DNA from: PALSA-600 sp963842335
Lineage (GTDB): Bacteria > Actinomycetota > Thermoleophilia > Gaiellales > Gaiellaceae
Assembly: GCA_963842335.1 (NCBI GenBank)
Contig: CAWJGF010000015.1
Location: forward strand, 62,001-126,000
DNA length: 64,000 bases
Reading direction: 5' to 3'
Shown: positions 27,207-36,178 of the stretch, piece after piece
Position numbering within the stretch: the stretch's first letter is position 1
Layout: every line of letters begins with the position of its first letter
Translations under genes and position numbers: made by a program
Notes under the pieces: model-generated
Databases searched by the model: none
Told to the model about the DNA's origin: nothing
Seen by the model: only the letters and a program-made list of their open reading frames with translations

Positions 27207-28367
27207 CTAGTCCTGCAGCAGGCCGACGGCCCGGTCGACATCTCCCGCGCCGACTATCAGGAGCACGTCGCCAGGCTGCGCGCGCCGACGCAGGCGCTCG
27301 GCTCCGGCCTCGACCGACGGCGTCCAGCCTGCGAGCACGCCTCGGTCACTGAGGGCGTCGACGACGAGCTTGCCGGTCACGCCGGGAACAGGCGCTTCGC
27401 GAGCCGGATAGATGTCGGTCACCGTCACGTCGTCGGCAGCCGCAAGTGCCGTGGCCAGCTCATCCGCAAGGTGACGCGTGCGCGAGTAGAGATGCGGTTG
27501 GAAGAGGACGCGAAGCCGCCTGCCGGGATACCGCTCGCGCACCGCGGCGATGGTCGCGGCCACCTCGGACGGGTGATGGCCGTAGTCATCGATCACCGTC
27601 AGCGCGTCGAGGTCGTGCACCTCGAACCGCCGGCCGGTTCCGGTGAACCGCGCAACCACGGCGGCGGCCTCGTCGCGGTCGACACCGGCGAGCTCAAGCG
27701 CCGCGAGCGCACTACCCGCGTTGAGACGGTTCAGCTCGCCCGGAAGGGCGAGCGCTCCGTCGTAGGCGGGCGCGTCGCGGACGACGGAGCCCGCCTCCGC
27801 CAGCCACTCGTCGAAGGCGGACTCGAGCTCGGCCAGCGAGGCGTACTCGGTGTGATGGTCGAGCTCGATGTTCGTGACGACCGCGATCTCAGCCGGCAGC
27901 GCGAAGACGGTGCGGTCGGACTCGTCACCCTCGACCACAAGCCTGCCACTCCCGGATCCCGCGTTCGAACCGAGCTGTGGAACCGGCGCGCCGATCAGCC
28001 AGGCGGGATCGTGGCCGAGCTCTCGCAGGACGAACGCGATCATCGCGGCAGTCGTGCCCTTGCCATGCGTGCCGCCGACGACGATCGACGGCCGGGCCGA
28101 GACGAGCTCGCGCAGGAATTCGGCGCGGCGCAGGCCGGCGACACCCGGATACGCGGACGAGACGACCGCCTCCCAGCCGCCCGGGACGACGGGCTCGGGC
28201 GTGATCGCGAGCTCGATGTCGCGGAGCTGATCGAGGTACGGGGTGTCGACGCGGTCCCAGCCGCCCACCTCGGCGCCCCAGGCGCGCGCCAGCTGGGCGT
28301 ACGCGCTCAGGCCCGCGCCGCCGATCCCGACGAACCACAGCCGTCGGCCGGCGAAGGGCGCGCTCAC
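27207..28367 (-). CDS. murC: UDP-N-acetylmuramate-L-alanine ligase
   Basis: Adds L-Ala to UDP-MurNAc using ATP. It is 386 residues, clearly shorter than the usual 450-480. The N-terminal domain (VGIGGAGLSAYAQL), central ATPase and C-terminal domain (IDDYGHHPSEVAATI) are all present. The P-loop is GGTHGKGTTAAM (K103), so the residue after Lys is Gly rather than the usual Thr, a form more like folylpolyglutamate synthase. It is transcribed between murG and murB and its start overlaps the murG stop by 4 bp. Mpl-type recycling ligase is the alternative, but the position in the dcw cluster favours MurC. Confidence 0.93.
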   Translation of the reverse strand: MSAPFAGRRLWFVGIGGAGLSAYAQLARAWGAEVGGWDRVDTPYLDQLRDIELAITPEPVVPGGWEAVVSSAYPGVAGLRRAEFLRELVSARPSIVVGGTHGKGTTAAMIAFVLRELGHDPAWLIGAPVPQLGSNAGSGSGRLVVEGDESDRTVFALPAEIAVVTNIELDHHTEYASLAELESAFDEWLAEAGSVVRDAPAYDGALALPGELNRLNAGSALAALELAGVDRDEAAAVVARFTGTGRRFEVHDLDALTVIDDYGHHPSEVAATIAAVRERYPGRRLRVLFQPHLYSRTRHLADELATALAAADDVTVTDIYPAREAPVPGVTGKLVVDALSDRGVLAGWTPSVEAGAERLRRRAQPGDVLLIVGAGDVDRAVGLLQD

Positions 28368-29434
28368 GGCCGGCCTAGAGCGATCAGCTCATCCGCGATC
28401 TCGGCCGCTGCTCCGGGCCGTGCGACCCGGAGCATCGCCTCGCTCATCCGCTGCCGATGGGCTGGATCCTCGAGGAGCGACCGCACGAGCTCGGGGACGT
28501 CGTCGAGGTCGAGCTCGCGAACCATGATCGCACCGCCCGCGCGCACGAAGTGCTGTGCGTTCAGCGCCTGGTGGTCGCCGGTCGCAAACGGATACGGAAC
28601 GAGCACCGCGGGGCGCCCCGCCGCCGCGATCTCCCAGACGGTCGAGCCGGAACGCGCAAGTACCAGGTCGACGGCCGAGAGCGCCGCTCCAAAGCGATCC
28701 GTCTGTGGCAGAACGCGGTAGTCGTCGCGCCGAACGCGCTTGCGCACGCTCGCGAAATCTCGCTCTCCGGTGATGTGGAGAATCGGCGGGCCTGCCTTCC
28801 CCCAGGTGTCCACGACGAAATCGTTGATCGCGCGCGCTCCTGCGAGCGCGCCGAAGACACCGAGGACGTTCCCAACCTCTGGAAGCTCGAAGATCGCGCG
28901 TGCATCCTCCTGCGGGATCGGTACGGCGCGCGCCGGGATCGGACGGCCTACCACACGCGACTTCCTGCGATACCGGTTGTCCATCGGATAGGCGAGGAAG
29001 AGTCGGCGTGCGAAAGGAGCCGCGAGCCGGTTCGCGAGACCGAGGTGCGCATCGGCCTCCGTGAGCGCCGCTGGAATGCGAAGCGTCGCCGCAGCGAAGA
29101 CCATCGGACCGGCGACGAAACCACCACCGCCGAGGACGACGTCCGGGCGCCGCCGCCGCAGGATCGCGCGGCAGGCGTGAGGCGCCGCACCGGCGAGCAG
29201 CAGCGAACGGGCAAGCGCGATCGACGGCCGCCGCGGAAAGCCCTCTACCCGGAAGGGATCGAACGCGTAGCCCGCATCAGGAACGAGCTGCGCTTCGACC
29301 CGTTCCGGCGACCCGGCGAACGTCACGAGTACGCCCCGCTCCGTCAGCGCTTCTGCGATCGCGAGCGCCGGCAGCACGTGACCTGCCGTCCCGCCGGCCG
29401 CGATCAGACACCGAAGCTGTTGCTGCACCGCCAC
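28364..29434 (-). CDS. murG: UDP-GlcNAc:lipid I N-acetylglucosaminyltransferase
   Basis: Peripheral membrane GT-B glycosyltransferase that turns lipid I into lipid II. It is about 356 residues. The N-terminal Gly-rich loop is AAGGTAGHVLPALAIAEAL, a second loop is VLGGGGFVAGPMV and the UDP-GlcNAc site is ARSGSTVWEIAAAGRPAVLVPYP. The start is GTG at 29434 or 29428; no ribosome-binding site is clear. The first ~158 bp lie inside the 3' part of ftsW in another frame, an unusually long overlap. The stop overlaps murC by 4 bp. Confidence 0.95.
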   Translation of the reverse strand: MAVQQQLRCLIAAGGTAGHVLPALAIAEALTERGVLVTFAGSPERVEAQLVPDAGYAFDPFRVEGFPRRPSIALARSLLLAGAAPHACRAILRRRRPDVVLGGGGFVAGPMVFAAATLRIPAALTEADAHLGLANRLAAPFARRLFLAYPMDNRYRRKSRVVGRPIPARAVPIPQEDARAIFELPEVGNVLGVFGALAGARAINDFVVDTWGKAGPPILHITGERDFASVRKRVRRDDYRVLPQTDRFGAALSAVDLVLARSGSTVWEIAAAGRPAVLVPYPFATGDHQALNAQHFVRAGGAIMVRELDLDDVPELVRSLLEDPAHRQRMSEAMLRVARPGAAAEIADELIALGRP

Positions 29435-30509
29435 GATGAGCGATGTTAAGGAGGATTCCCACCCCAGCGAGGAGGACAACGAGGCTCGACCCTCCGTAGG
29501 AGAGGAACGGCAGCGGAATCCCGGTCAGCGGAGCGATCCCCATCACGGCCGCGATGTTGATCGCCGCCTGCCCGCAGACGAGCACGGTGAGGCCGGTTGC
29601 GAGGCGCTTTCCGAATGGATCCTTGCAGCGCATGGCGATATCGAGGCCTGCGTACGCGAACAGGCCGTAGGCGGCGATCACCGCGGTGACGCCAACCAGG
29701 CCTAGTTCCTCGCCGATGTTCGCGAGCATCATGTCGGTGTGGGCCTCAGGGAGGTAGAAGATCTTCTGGACGCCCTGACCGAGACCGACGCCGAAGAAGT
29801 GGCCCGACCCCATCCCGATCATCGCCTGGACGATCTGGAAGCCGGTTCCCTGTGCGTCGTGCCACGGGTGCAGGAAAGCGAAGAAGCGCGCGCGGCGATA
29901 CGGCTCGAACCAGATCGCCGCGGTGCCGAGTGCGGCGGCGATCGCGATCGCGGCGCCGAGCGTCCGCGCCGGCGTGCCGGCCACGAGGAGCACCCCGGCG
30001 AGCATCACGAGCAGCGCGATCGCGGTGCCCATGTCCGGCTCGAGAATGAGGAGGACGCAGAAGACCGCCGTCAGCGCACCGACCGGACGCCAGAGCTGTT
30101 TCAGGTCGCGCGGCGCCGGGCGCTTCGAGAAGTACGCGGCCACCCACACCGCGAGCGAGAGCTTCGCGAGCTCGGAAGGCTGGAAAACGGCAGGTCCGAG
30201 CGAGATCCACCGCCGGGCGCCGTTGATCGCGGGGCCGATGACGAGCACGGCGGCCAGCAGCACGAGCGAGCCGAGCACGAGCGCAGGGGCGAGCGGCTTC
30301 AGCCGGCGGTAGTCCCAGCGCTGGGCGACGAGCATCAGCACGATCCCGAACGCCGCGTAGATCCCCTGGCGCTTCAAGTAGTAGTTCGGATCCTTGCCGC
30401 CGACGGCAGCTGCGGCCGACGTCGCGCTATAGACCATGACGAGACCGAATGCGACGAGCGCCAGTGTGACCAGAATCAAGAGTCTGGAATCGAGCTCGCG
30501 CCGCTTCAC
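29277..30509 (-). CDS. ftsW: Lipid II polymerase/division protein FtsW with Arg-rich tail
   Basis: SEDS-family peptidoglycan glycosyltransferase with about 10 membrane helices, partner of FtsI in septal wall synthesis. It is 410 residues. Family motifs include RRWISLGPAVFQPSELAKLS, the catalytic-Asp region LEPDMGTA, the GQGVQKIFYLPEAHTDM loop and GIPLPFLSYGGSS. The start is GTG at 30509. Homology ends near GILLNIAHRGG. The frame then runs about 50 more residues of Arg/Ala/Gly-rich sequence (DRGRRDGRSRAAGARDRR) that overlaps the murG coding start, so this tail may be a by-product of stop-codon loss. Confidence 0.94.
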   Translation of the reverse strand: MKRRELDSRLLILVTLALVAFGLVMVYSATSAAAAVGGKDPNYYLKRQGIYAAFGIVLMLVAQRWDYRRLKPLAPALVLGSLVLLAAVLVIGPAINGARRWISLGPAVFQPSELAKLSLAVWVAAYFSKRPAPRDLKQLWRPVGALTAVFCVLLILEPDMGTAIALLVMLAGVLLVAGTPARTLGAAIAIAAALGTAAIWFEPYRRARFFAFLHPWHDAQGTGFQIVQAMIGMGSGHFFGVGLGQGVQKIFYLPEAHTDMMLANIGEELGLVGVTAVIAAYGLFAYAGLDIAMRCKDPFGKRLATGLTVLVCGQAAINIAAVMGIAPLTGIPLPFLSYGGSSLVVLLAGVGILLNIAHRGGAATASVSDRGRRDGRSRAAGARDRRSADGAGRTRDVRRVAGTGRSAARS

Positions 30510-30600
30510 AGTGCTGGTTTCTGCGACTCCGCCCCGAGTCCTTGACCCAAGGTTGCCGAGCTTCGAACCGCCACACCCTTCGAGGAACTCGGGAACCTGG

Positions 30601-31743
30601 TTAAGAACGAACCAGGCTGCGAAAAGCGTCGCCGCGTGCCTCGAAGTTCTCGAACTGGTCGTAGCTCGCCGCGGCCGGGCTCAGGAGGATGACGTCGCCG
30701 GGCGCGGCGAGCTCAGCCGCATGCGCAACGGCAGCGTCCAGCGTGCCGTCGACGTGCCCGTCGATCAGCTCCGCCAGGCGAGATGCTTCCTCGCCGATCA
30801 GATGGACCGAGCGGACGTTCGAGCCGATCGACGAAACGAGCGGCGAGAAGTCCTCGCCCTTGTACGACCCACCCAGGATCAGATGCACGGGCTCATCCGC
30901 GTACGCCTCGAGTGCCCGCCGTGCCGCCGCGACGTTCGTCGCTTTCGAATCGTTCACGAACCGCACGCCATTCCGCTCGCCGACGAGCTCGAGCCGGTGC
31001 GGCACGCCGGGGAAGGTGCGCAGCGCTTCCGCGATCGGCTCGTCTGCGATCCCTGCGGCACGGGCGGCGGCAGTCGCGGCAGCAGCGTTCTCGCGATTGT
31101 GACTGCCCCTGATCAGCGGTTCGGCCGGCAGCTCGTCGGCGGCCGAGAACTCGATACCCTCGAGCCCGAGCGCCCGCGGGACGACCCTGGCGCGAGCTCG
31201 CTCGAAGATCCGCAGCTTCGCGTCCCGATACGCCTCGAAGGAGCCGTGACGGTCGAGGTGATCGGGCTCGAGGTTCAGCAGCACGGCGACGTCACAGGCG
31301 AGCTCGTGGACGTCCTCGAGCTGGAACGACGAGAGCTCGCACACCACCCACTCCGCGTTGCGAATCGAAGTCAGCGGGGTGCCGACGTTTCCGGCGACAG
31401 CGACGTCACGGCCTGCCGCGCGGAAGATCGCGCCGAGCAGCTCCACCGTCGTCGTCTTGCCGTTCGTGCCGGTCACGCCGACGATGCGGTTGCCTGCGAG
31501 GAGACTCGCTCCGAGCTCGACCTCGGACCACACGGGAATGCCGCGCGTGCGAGCCAGGGCCACGAGCGGTACGTCTCCGGGGACGCCCGGCGACTTGACG
31601 ACTAGCTCGACCCCCTCGAGCAGCGAGAGTTCGTTCTCGTTGCCGAGCGAGCGGTCGACCTGCACTACCTCGTCGCCGCGCTCCCGGAGCCGCTCGGTGG
31701 CCGAGCGACCGGAACGAGCGAGGCCGTAGACGAGTGCTTTCAA
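30601..31743 (-). CDS. murD: UDP-N-acetylmuramoyl-L-alanine-D-glutamate ligase
   Basis: Adds D-Glu to UDP-MurNAc-L-Ala. It is 380 residues, shorter than the usual 430-460. The N-terminal Rossmann-like domain (ALVYGLARSGRSATERLRE) is compact, the P-loop is GVTGTNGKTTTVEL, and the Mur-specific NLEPDHLDRHGS, NDSKATN and LLSPAAASYDQF motifs are present. The start is TTG at 31743, overlapping the mraY stop as TTGA; no better start exists before the conserved N-terminus. 91 bp separate it from ftsW. Confidence 0.95.
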   Translation of the reverse strand: MKALVYGLARSGRSATERLRERGDEVVQVDRSLGNENELSLLEGVELVVKSPGVPGDVPLVALARTRGIPVWSEVELGASLLAGNRIVGVTGTNGKTTTVELLGAIFRAAGRDVAVAGNVGTPLTSIRNAEWVVCELSSFQLEDVHELACDVAVLLNLEPDHLDRHGSFEAYRDAKLRIFERARARVVPRALGLEGIEFSAADELPAEPLIRGSHNRENAAAATAAARAAGIADEPIAEALRTFPGVPHRLELVGERNGVRFVNDSKATNVAAARRALEAYADEPVHLILGGSYKGEDFSPLVSSIGSNVRSVHLIGEEASRLAELIDGHVDGTLDAAVAHAAELAAPGDVILLSPAAASYDQFENFEARGDAFRSLVRS

Positions 31744-32759
31744 CTGTGCGCGCGGAACTGGAGGAAGTACTTGTAGAAGAGCGCGAAACCCGCCGCACAC
31801 GAGATCGCCGTGAGGATCCAGAAGCGCACCATGATCTTCGTCTCGGACCAGGCCTTCATCTCGAAGTGATGGTGCAAGGGGGCGATCAAAAAGATCCGTC
31901 TCCCCCACCACTTGAACGAGATCACCTGCAGCATCACCGAGAGCGCCTCGATCGCGAAGATGCCGCCGACAAAGAGCAGCAGCAACTCGACCTTGAGCAT
32001 GATCGCCATCGCGGCGATCGCACCGCCCATCGCCATCGCGCCCGTGTCGCCCATGAACACCTCGGCCGGGAACGCGTTGAACCACAAGAAGCCAACGGCG
32101 GCGCCGATCAGCGCAGCGCCGATGAAGGCAACGTCGAGCCGGTTCTCGATGCGCCCGTGGTGCGCCGTGCTCGAGCGGATATAGATCGTGACGGCCATGG
32201 CGGTGAAGGTCGAGAGCGCGATGATCGAGGTGCCGGCGGCGAGGCCGTCGAGACCGTCGGTGAGGTTCACACCGTTCACCGCGCCCGCGATGATCAGAAA
32301 GAGGAGCACGTACCAGAACGGCCCCAGGGGAATCGCGAAGTTCGCAACCGGGACATACACGTCGTGGCTGAGGTGCTGATGGTGCGTCGCATACCCAACG
32401 GCGACGGTGATTCCGAGCAGCATCAGCATCTTCCACCTGCCATTCAGCCCGAGCGAGCGACGGTGGCGCAGCTTGATGTAGTCGTCGAGAAACCCGATGC
32501 TGCCGCACGCAAGCGTCGTGCCGAAGATCGTCAGCGCCGGCAGCGTGTAGTCGGAGAGCGGGAGAAACGCAATCGTGGCGGCCGCGATGATCAGCAGCCC
32601 GCCCATCGTCGGGGTGCCCTGCTTGGGGGCATGGTGCTGGAGCCCTTCCTCGCGGATGTGCTGGCCAAACTCGTTCCGGCGCAGAAACGCGATGAACGTC
32701 GGGCCGCCGAGGATCGCGATGATCATGGCAACGAGCGCGGCGACAAGGACTCTGGCCAT
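31740..32759 (-). CDS. mraY: Phospho-N-acetylmuramoyl-pentapeptide transferase
   Basis: Integral membrane enzyme that moves phospho-MurNAc-pentapeptide onto undecaprenyl phosphate to give lipid I. It is 339 residues with about 10 helices. Key motifs are GTPTMGGLL, the catalytic-Asp loop GFLDDYIKLRHRRS, VNGVNLTDGLDGLA, FMGDTGAMAMGG and the His-rich LIAPLHHHFEMK. Its ATG overlaps the murF stop by 1 bp and its stop overlaps the murD start by 4 bp. Confidence 0.98.
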   Translation of the reverse strand: MARVLVAALVAMIIAILGGPTFIAFLRRNEFGQHIREEGLQHHAPKQGTPTMGGLLIIAAATIAFLPLSDYTLPALTIFGTTLACGSIGFLDDYIKLRHRRSLGLNGRWKMLMLLGITVAVGYATHHQHLSHDVYVPVANFAIPLGPFWYVLLFLIIAGAVNGVNLTDGLDGLAAGTSIIALSTFTAMAVTIYIRSSTAHHGRIENRLDVAFIGAALIGAAVGFLWFNAFPAEVFMGDTGAMAMGGAIAAMAIMLKVELLLLFVGGIFAIEALSVMLQVISFKWWGRRIFLIAPLHHHFEMKAWSETKIMVRFWILTAISCAAGFALFYKYFLQFRAHS

Positions 32760-33949
32760 TAGTTCAGCAAGTTCTCCGCGACGACCTCGAGTCCCACCGA
32801 GCGCGAGCCCTTCACGAGCACGACATCACCCGGCCGCAGGTCGGCCCGCACGCGCGCTACGGCGTCGGCCGCCGTTGGCACCCAGTCGCCACCGTAGGCG
32901 CGTGCGAGCTCGCCGACCGCGATCACGCGCTCGATGCCGAGCTCCGTGAGCAGCCGCCCGATCTCCGCGTGGTAGCCGGGCGCCTCGACGCCGAGCTCGG
33001 CCATATCTCCGAGAACAGCGACCCGGCGGTGGCCGGCACCCTTCTCCGCCAGGTGGAGCAGCGCAGCCCGCATCGAGACGGGGTTCGCGTTGTAGCAATC
33101 GTTCAGCAGCAGGCCGTCGCCCGGCAGCGGCCGCTCCTCCTCGCGCAGCTTTGAGAACTCGACGTGCAACTCCCGCTCGGGCAGCGGCACGTCGAGGCAC
33201 TCGGCCACCGCAATCGCAGTCCGCGTGTTCGCCAGTTGATGGCGGGCGCTGTAGTTGGTCGCGAATGGCAGCACCGCGGCGGCGTCGACCCGGCGGACGA
33301 AGATGTCGCTGCGGGTGAGGTACGGCTCGAGCAACGGTTCGTCGGGCACGACCAGCATCCCACCCGCCGGCAGCGCCTCGATCAGCTCGGCCTTCGCGCG
33401 CGCGACGTTCTCGATCGTCTCGACGAACTCGAGGTGCACCGGTCCGACGTTCGTGATCACGCCCACGTCGGGCTGGACGAACGACGCGAGCCAGGCGATC
33501 TGCCCGAGCCCGCGCATGCCGAGCTCGCAGATGCAGATCTCGGTGTCCTCGTCGATCCGGCAGAGCGTCAACGGGACACCGATCTCGGTGTTGTAGTTGC
33601 CTTCGTTCGCGATCGTCTTTCGATGCGGCGCGCAGAGCGCGAAGAGAATGTCCTTCGTCGAAGTTTTGCCCGTCGAGCCGGTGATACCGACGACGCGGGC
33701 TTTCGAGCGCGAGCGCACCTGGCCGGCGATCGCAGCGAGGGCGAGGATCGGGTCCGTCGGCACGAGCACAGCGCCCGCTCCGCGCGCGATCGCGTGCTCG
33801 ACGAAATCGGTACCGTCGCCGATCGCAACGAACAGGTCGCCCTCCTCGATCCGCCGCGAGTCGATCTGCATGCCGGTGACGACGTCGGTCCATGGTCGGG
33901 TGATCACCCTCCCGAGCGATTCGAGCATGTTCAGCTCGAGCGGGATCAC
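32759..33949 (-). CDS. murF: UDP-MurNAc-tripeptide D-alanyl-D-alanine ligase
   Basis: Adds D-Ala-D-Ala to the UDP-MurNAc-tripeptide. It is 396 residues. The order of domains is the N-terminal substrate domain (GMQIDSRRIEEGDLFVAIGD), the central ATPase with P-loop GITGSTGKTSTK and Mur signatures NEGNYNTEIGVPLTL and NVGPVHLEF, and a C-terminal Rossmann-like domain (LNDCYNANPVSMRAAL). The start overlaps the murE stop by 4 bp. Confidence 0.97.
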   Translation of the reverse strand: MIPLELNMLESLGRVITRPWTDVVTGMQIDSRRIEEGDLFVAIGDGTDFVEHAIARGAGAVLVPTDPILALAAIAGQVRSRSKARVVGITGSTGKTSTKDILFALCAPHRKTIANEGNYNTEIGVPLTLCRIDEDTEICICELGMRGLGQIAWLASFVQPDVGVITNVGPVHLEFVETIENVARAKAELIEALPAGGMLVVPDEPLLEPYLTRSDIFVRRVDAAAVLPFATNYSARHQLANTRTAIAVAECLDVPLPERELHVEFSKLREEERPLPGDGLLLNDCYNANPVSMRAALLHLAEKGAGHRRVAVLGDMAELGVEAPGYHAEIGRLLTELGIERVIAVGELARAYGGDWVPTAADAVARVRADLRPGDVVLVKGSRSVGLEVVAENLLN

Positions 33950-35274
33950 CCCAGCACCTCGCGAGCAACCGCGCGATCGTCGAAGGGCACATTCTCGGCG
34001 GCGAGCTCCATTTCGGTGTCCGCGCCTTTGCCGGCGATCACGACGACGTCTCCCGGCGCCGCGTCGGCCAGCGCCGCCTCGATCGCCGCGCGGCGGTCGA
34101 GGATGATCTCGAGCGTTCCGTGTGCGACCTCCCGCGCGATCTCCGCGGGCTCCTCGGATCTCGGGTTGTCGGTCGTGACGATCGCGCGGTCAGCGAGCTC
34201 GCCGGCGATTCTCCCCATAAGAGGTCGCTTCTCGCGGTCGCGGTCGCCGCCGGCCCCGAAGACGACCGTGAGGCGCCCACCCAGCTCGCGTGCGGTCGAC
34301 AGCACGTTCTCCAGCGAGTCGGGGGTGTGGGCGTAGTCGACAATCACCGTGAACGGCTGACCGGCGTCGACCGTCTCGAAGCGGCCGGGCACGCCGGCAA
34401 GCGACTCGACGCCGGTGCGAATCGCGCGCTCCTCGATCCCGAGCTCGCGGGCGGCCCAGATCGCACCCAGCGCGTTCGCACGGTTGAACCGCCCGCGCAG
34501 CTGCAACGCGAAACCCTCGAGATCGTCGTCGGGGGTGAACGTGCGCGCGCGCGGGAGGTCCCGTGCCAGCTGCTGCCCCCAGGGATCCCCGACGTTGACG
34601 ACGGCATGCTCCGCCTGGTCGAACAGCGCCCGCTTCGCAGCGAAGTACTCCTCCATCGTCCCGTGGAAATCGAGGTGGTCCTGTGTCAGATTCGTGAAGA
34701 CGAGCACCGCGAACCGAGTCTCGTCAAGCCTGCCCTTCGCGGAGGCGATCGACGTGGCCTCCATCGCGCACGAGCGGTCTCCGGCCTCGAGCATCGCACG
34801 GAAGAGCCGCTGCAGGTCGATCGACTCGGGGGTATTCAACCCCGTCGGGAGCGATACACCGCCGACCCGCCGCTCGATGTTCGTCAGCAATGCCGGCTTG
34901 CGGCCGGCAGCATCGAGGATCGAGTTGAGGAGGAACGCCGTCGTCGTCTTCCCGTTCGTGCCGGTCGCGGCGACAACCTCGAGTTGCCGTGACGGCTCCC
35001 CGAAGAAGAGCGCCGCGGCCACCGGCATCGCGCGCCGGACGCTCGGCACAACGATCTGAGGGACGGAGAGTGCGACTTCCCGCTCGACGACGAGAGCGAC
35101 TGCACCCCGCTCGACCGCCGCGCCGGCCAGGTCGTGCCCGTCGACCCTGGCCCCAGGGATACAGAAGAAGAGCGCCCCCGGGTTGACTGCCCGCGTGTCG
35201 TAGGCCAGGTCGTGAATCTCTGCGGACGGCGCGTTCGCGGCACCGATCGCGCTCGCGAGGCGGTTCAAGTCCAT
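33946..35274 (-). CDS. murE: UDP-MurNAc-dipeptide meso-diaminopimelate ligase
   Basis: Adds the third amino acid of the wall peptide. It is 442 residues with P-loop ATGTNGKTTT (K109), the carbamylated-Lys region HGTMEEYFAAKRALF and the specificity motif TTDNPRSEEP. DNPR is the form seen in meso-DAP-adding enzymes, so the wall is predicted to contain meso-DAP. Two usual signatures differ: MEVSSHxL is MEATSIASAKGR, and GKGHE is GKGADTEM. The gene sits 15 bp after a strong hairpin and is separated from ftsI by four unrelated genes. Confidence 0.96.
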   Translation of the reverse strand: MDLNRLASAIGAANAPSAEIHDLAYDTRAVNPGALFFCIPGARVDGHDLAGAAVERGAVALVVEREVALSVPQIVVPSVRRAMPVAAALFFGEPSRQLEVVAATGTNGKTTTAFLLNSILDAAGRKPALLTNIERRVGGVSLPTGLNTPESIDLQRLFRAMLEAGDRSCAMEATSIASAKGRLDETRFAVLVFTNLTQDHLDFHGTMEEYFAAKRALFDQAEHAVVNVGDPWGQQLARDLPRARTFTPDDDLEGFALQLRGRFNRANALGAIWAARELGIEERAIRTGVESLAGVPGRFETVDAGQPFTVIVDYAHTPDSLENVLSTARELGGRLTVVFGAGGDRDREKRPLMGRIAGELADRAIVTTDNPRSEEPAEIAREVAHGTLEIILDRRAAIEAALADAAPGDVVVIAGKGADTEMELAAENVPFDDRAVAREVLG

Positions 35275-35288
35275 CGGCTCGGAGCCTA

Positions 35289-35314
35289 GCGGGGGCGGCT
35301 GAAGCCGCCCCCGC
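35289..35314 (-). terminator. Strong hairpin between membrane-protein gene and murE
   Basis: GCGGGGGCGGCT (35289-35300) pairs with AGCCGCCCCCGC (35303-35314), a near-perfect 12-bp inverted repeat with a minimal loop. On the minus strand it follows the membrane-protein stop by about 47 bases and precedes the murE ATG by 15 bases. It can end upstream transcripts or act as a leader hairpin for murE. There is no U-run. Confidence 0.55.
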
Positions 35315-35361
35315 CGAATGTCAGAAACCGCTGTGCAAACGGGCTCTGAAAGGCCGTTCGA

Positions 35362-36042
35362 CTAGCGAACGCTCGCCGACTCGAGGGCAGCGACGGGCGT
35401 CGTCACTGTCCGATCGGCTGCAACGAGCCACACTCCCACAACGGCCATGCACACCATGAGGATGAAGAACGGGAAGAACGCAAGCCCGGCGACACCGCAA
35501 ACGCCTGCGAGCAACGTCAGGCGCCGTAGCCACGCTGGCAGCACACCGCGGGAGCTCACCATCAGCGTGATCAGCGCGAAGCCGAGCAGGATCGAGCCGG
35601 CACCGAAGATGAACATTACCCCGACCTCCGAGATCAGATAGGTCACCGGCGCAGGAATCGCGATCGTCCCGCCCTCGAGATGCGCGACTACCTGGCCGCC
35701 GATGACGCTCCACCCGATCGCGTATGACGCCGCCGCGACGAGCCCCGCGCCCCAGACGATGTTGCCCGCCGCACGGTTCTCTGGCCGCGCGCTGATTGCA
35801 TCGCGCAGGTACGCGAGCAACGCGACGAGGCCGAGCACTCCAAGGAGCGCAAGATGTGTGACGACGAGAACGACGATGCGATGACCGTGGGCGAGGTAGT
35901 TGCTGACGCTCGACGCGCTGTAGCTTCCACCCGGCGCGTTTGCGACGAGCACCCCGCCCAGTGTCAAGACACCGAACGCAATGCCGCCCACTCCCGCGAG
36001 TACCGCCCCCGCCTTGCTCGTCGTGCCGCTCGTGGTGACCAT
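35362..36042 (-). CDS. Integral membrane protein, DUF998-like topology, unknown function
   Basis: 226 residues with about six hydrophobic helices, including AGAVLAGVGGIAFGVLTLGG, IVVLVVTHLALLGVLGLVAL and AGVCGVAGLAFFPFFILMVC. No catalytic motif is seen. A model ribosome-binding site (AAGGAGG) lies 5 bases before the ATG at 36042, suggesting good expression. It lies inside the dcw cluster between the response regulator and murE, and could be a target of the adjacent two-component system. The family name is tentative. Confidence 0.7.
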   Translation of the reverse strand: MVTTSGTTSKAGAVLAGVGGIAFGVLTLGGVLVANAPGGSYSASSVSNYLAHGHRIVVLVVTHLALLGVLGLVALLAYLRDAISARPENRAAGNIVWGAGLVAAASYAIGWSVIGGQVVAHLEGGTIAIPAPVTYLISEVGVMFIFGAGSILLGFALITLMVSSRGVLPAWLRRLTLLAGVCGVAGLAFFPFFILMVCMAVVGVWLVAADRTVTTPVAALESASVR

Positions 36043-36178
36043 CTTTGCCTCCTTGAAGAATCGAGCTCTGTCTTCGAGTAGCTCTGTCGAGCCGGAGGCT
36101 AGGGAGTCACGCGTCGAATCTCATCGGGCGCAGGGACGATTCGAGCTCGCGAAGGGCTGATCTTCTTGCACGCTCTTC

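Noticed and set aside
30510..30600. tRNA-like TTCGAACC sequence in the murD-ftsW gap
   Set aside because: No acceptor or anticodon stems can be formed around it.
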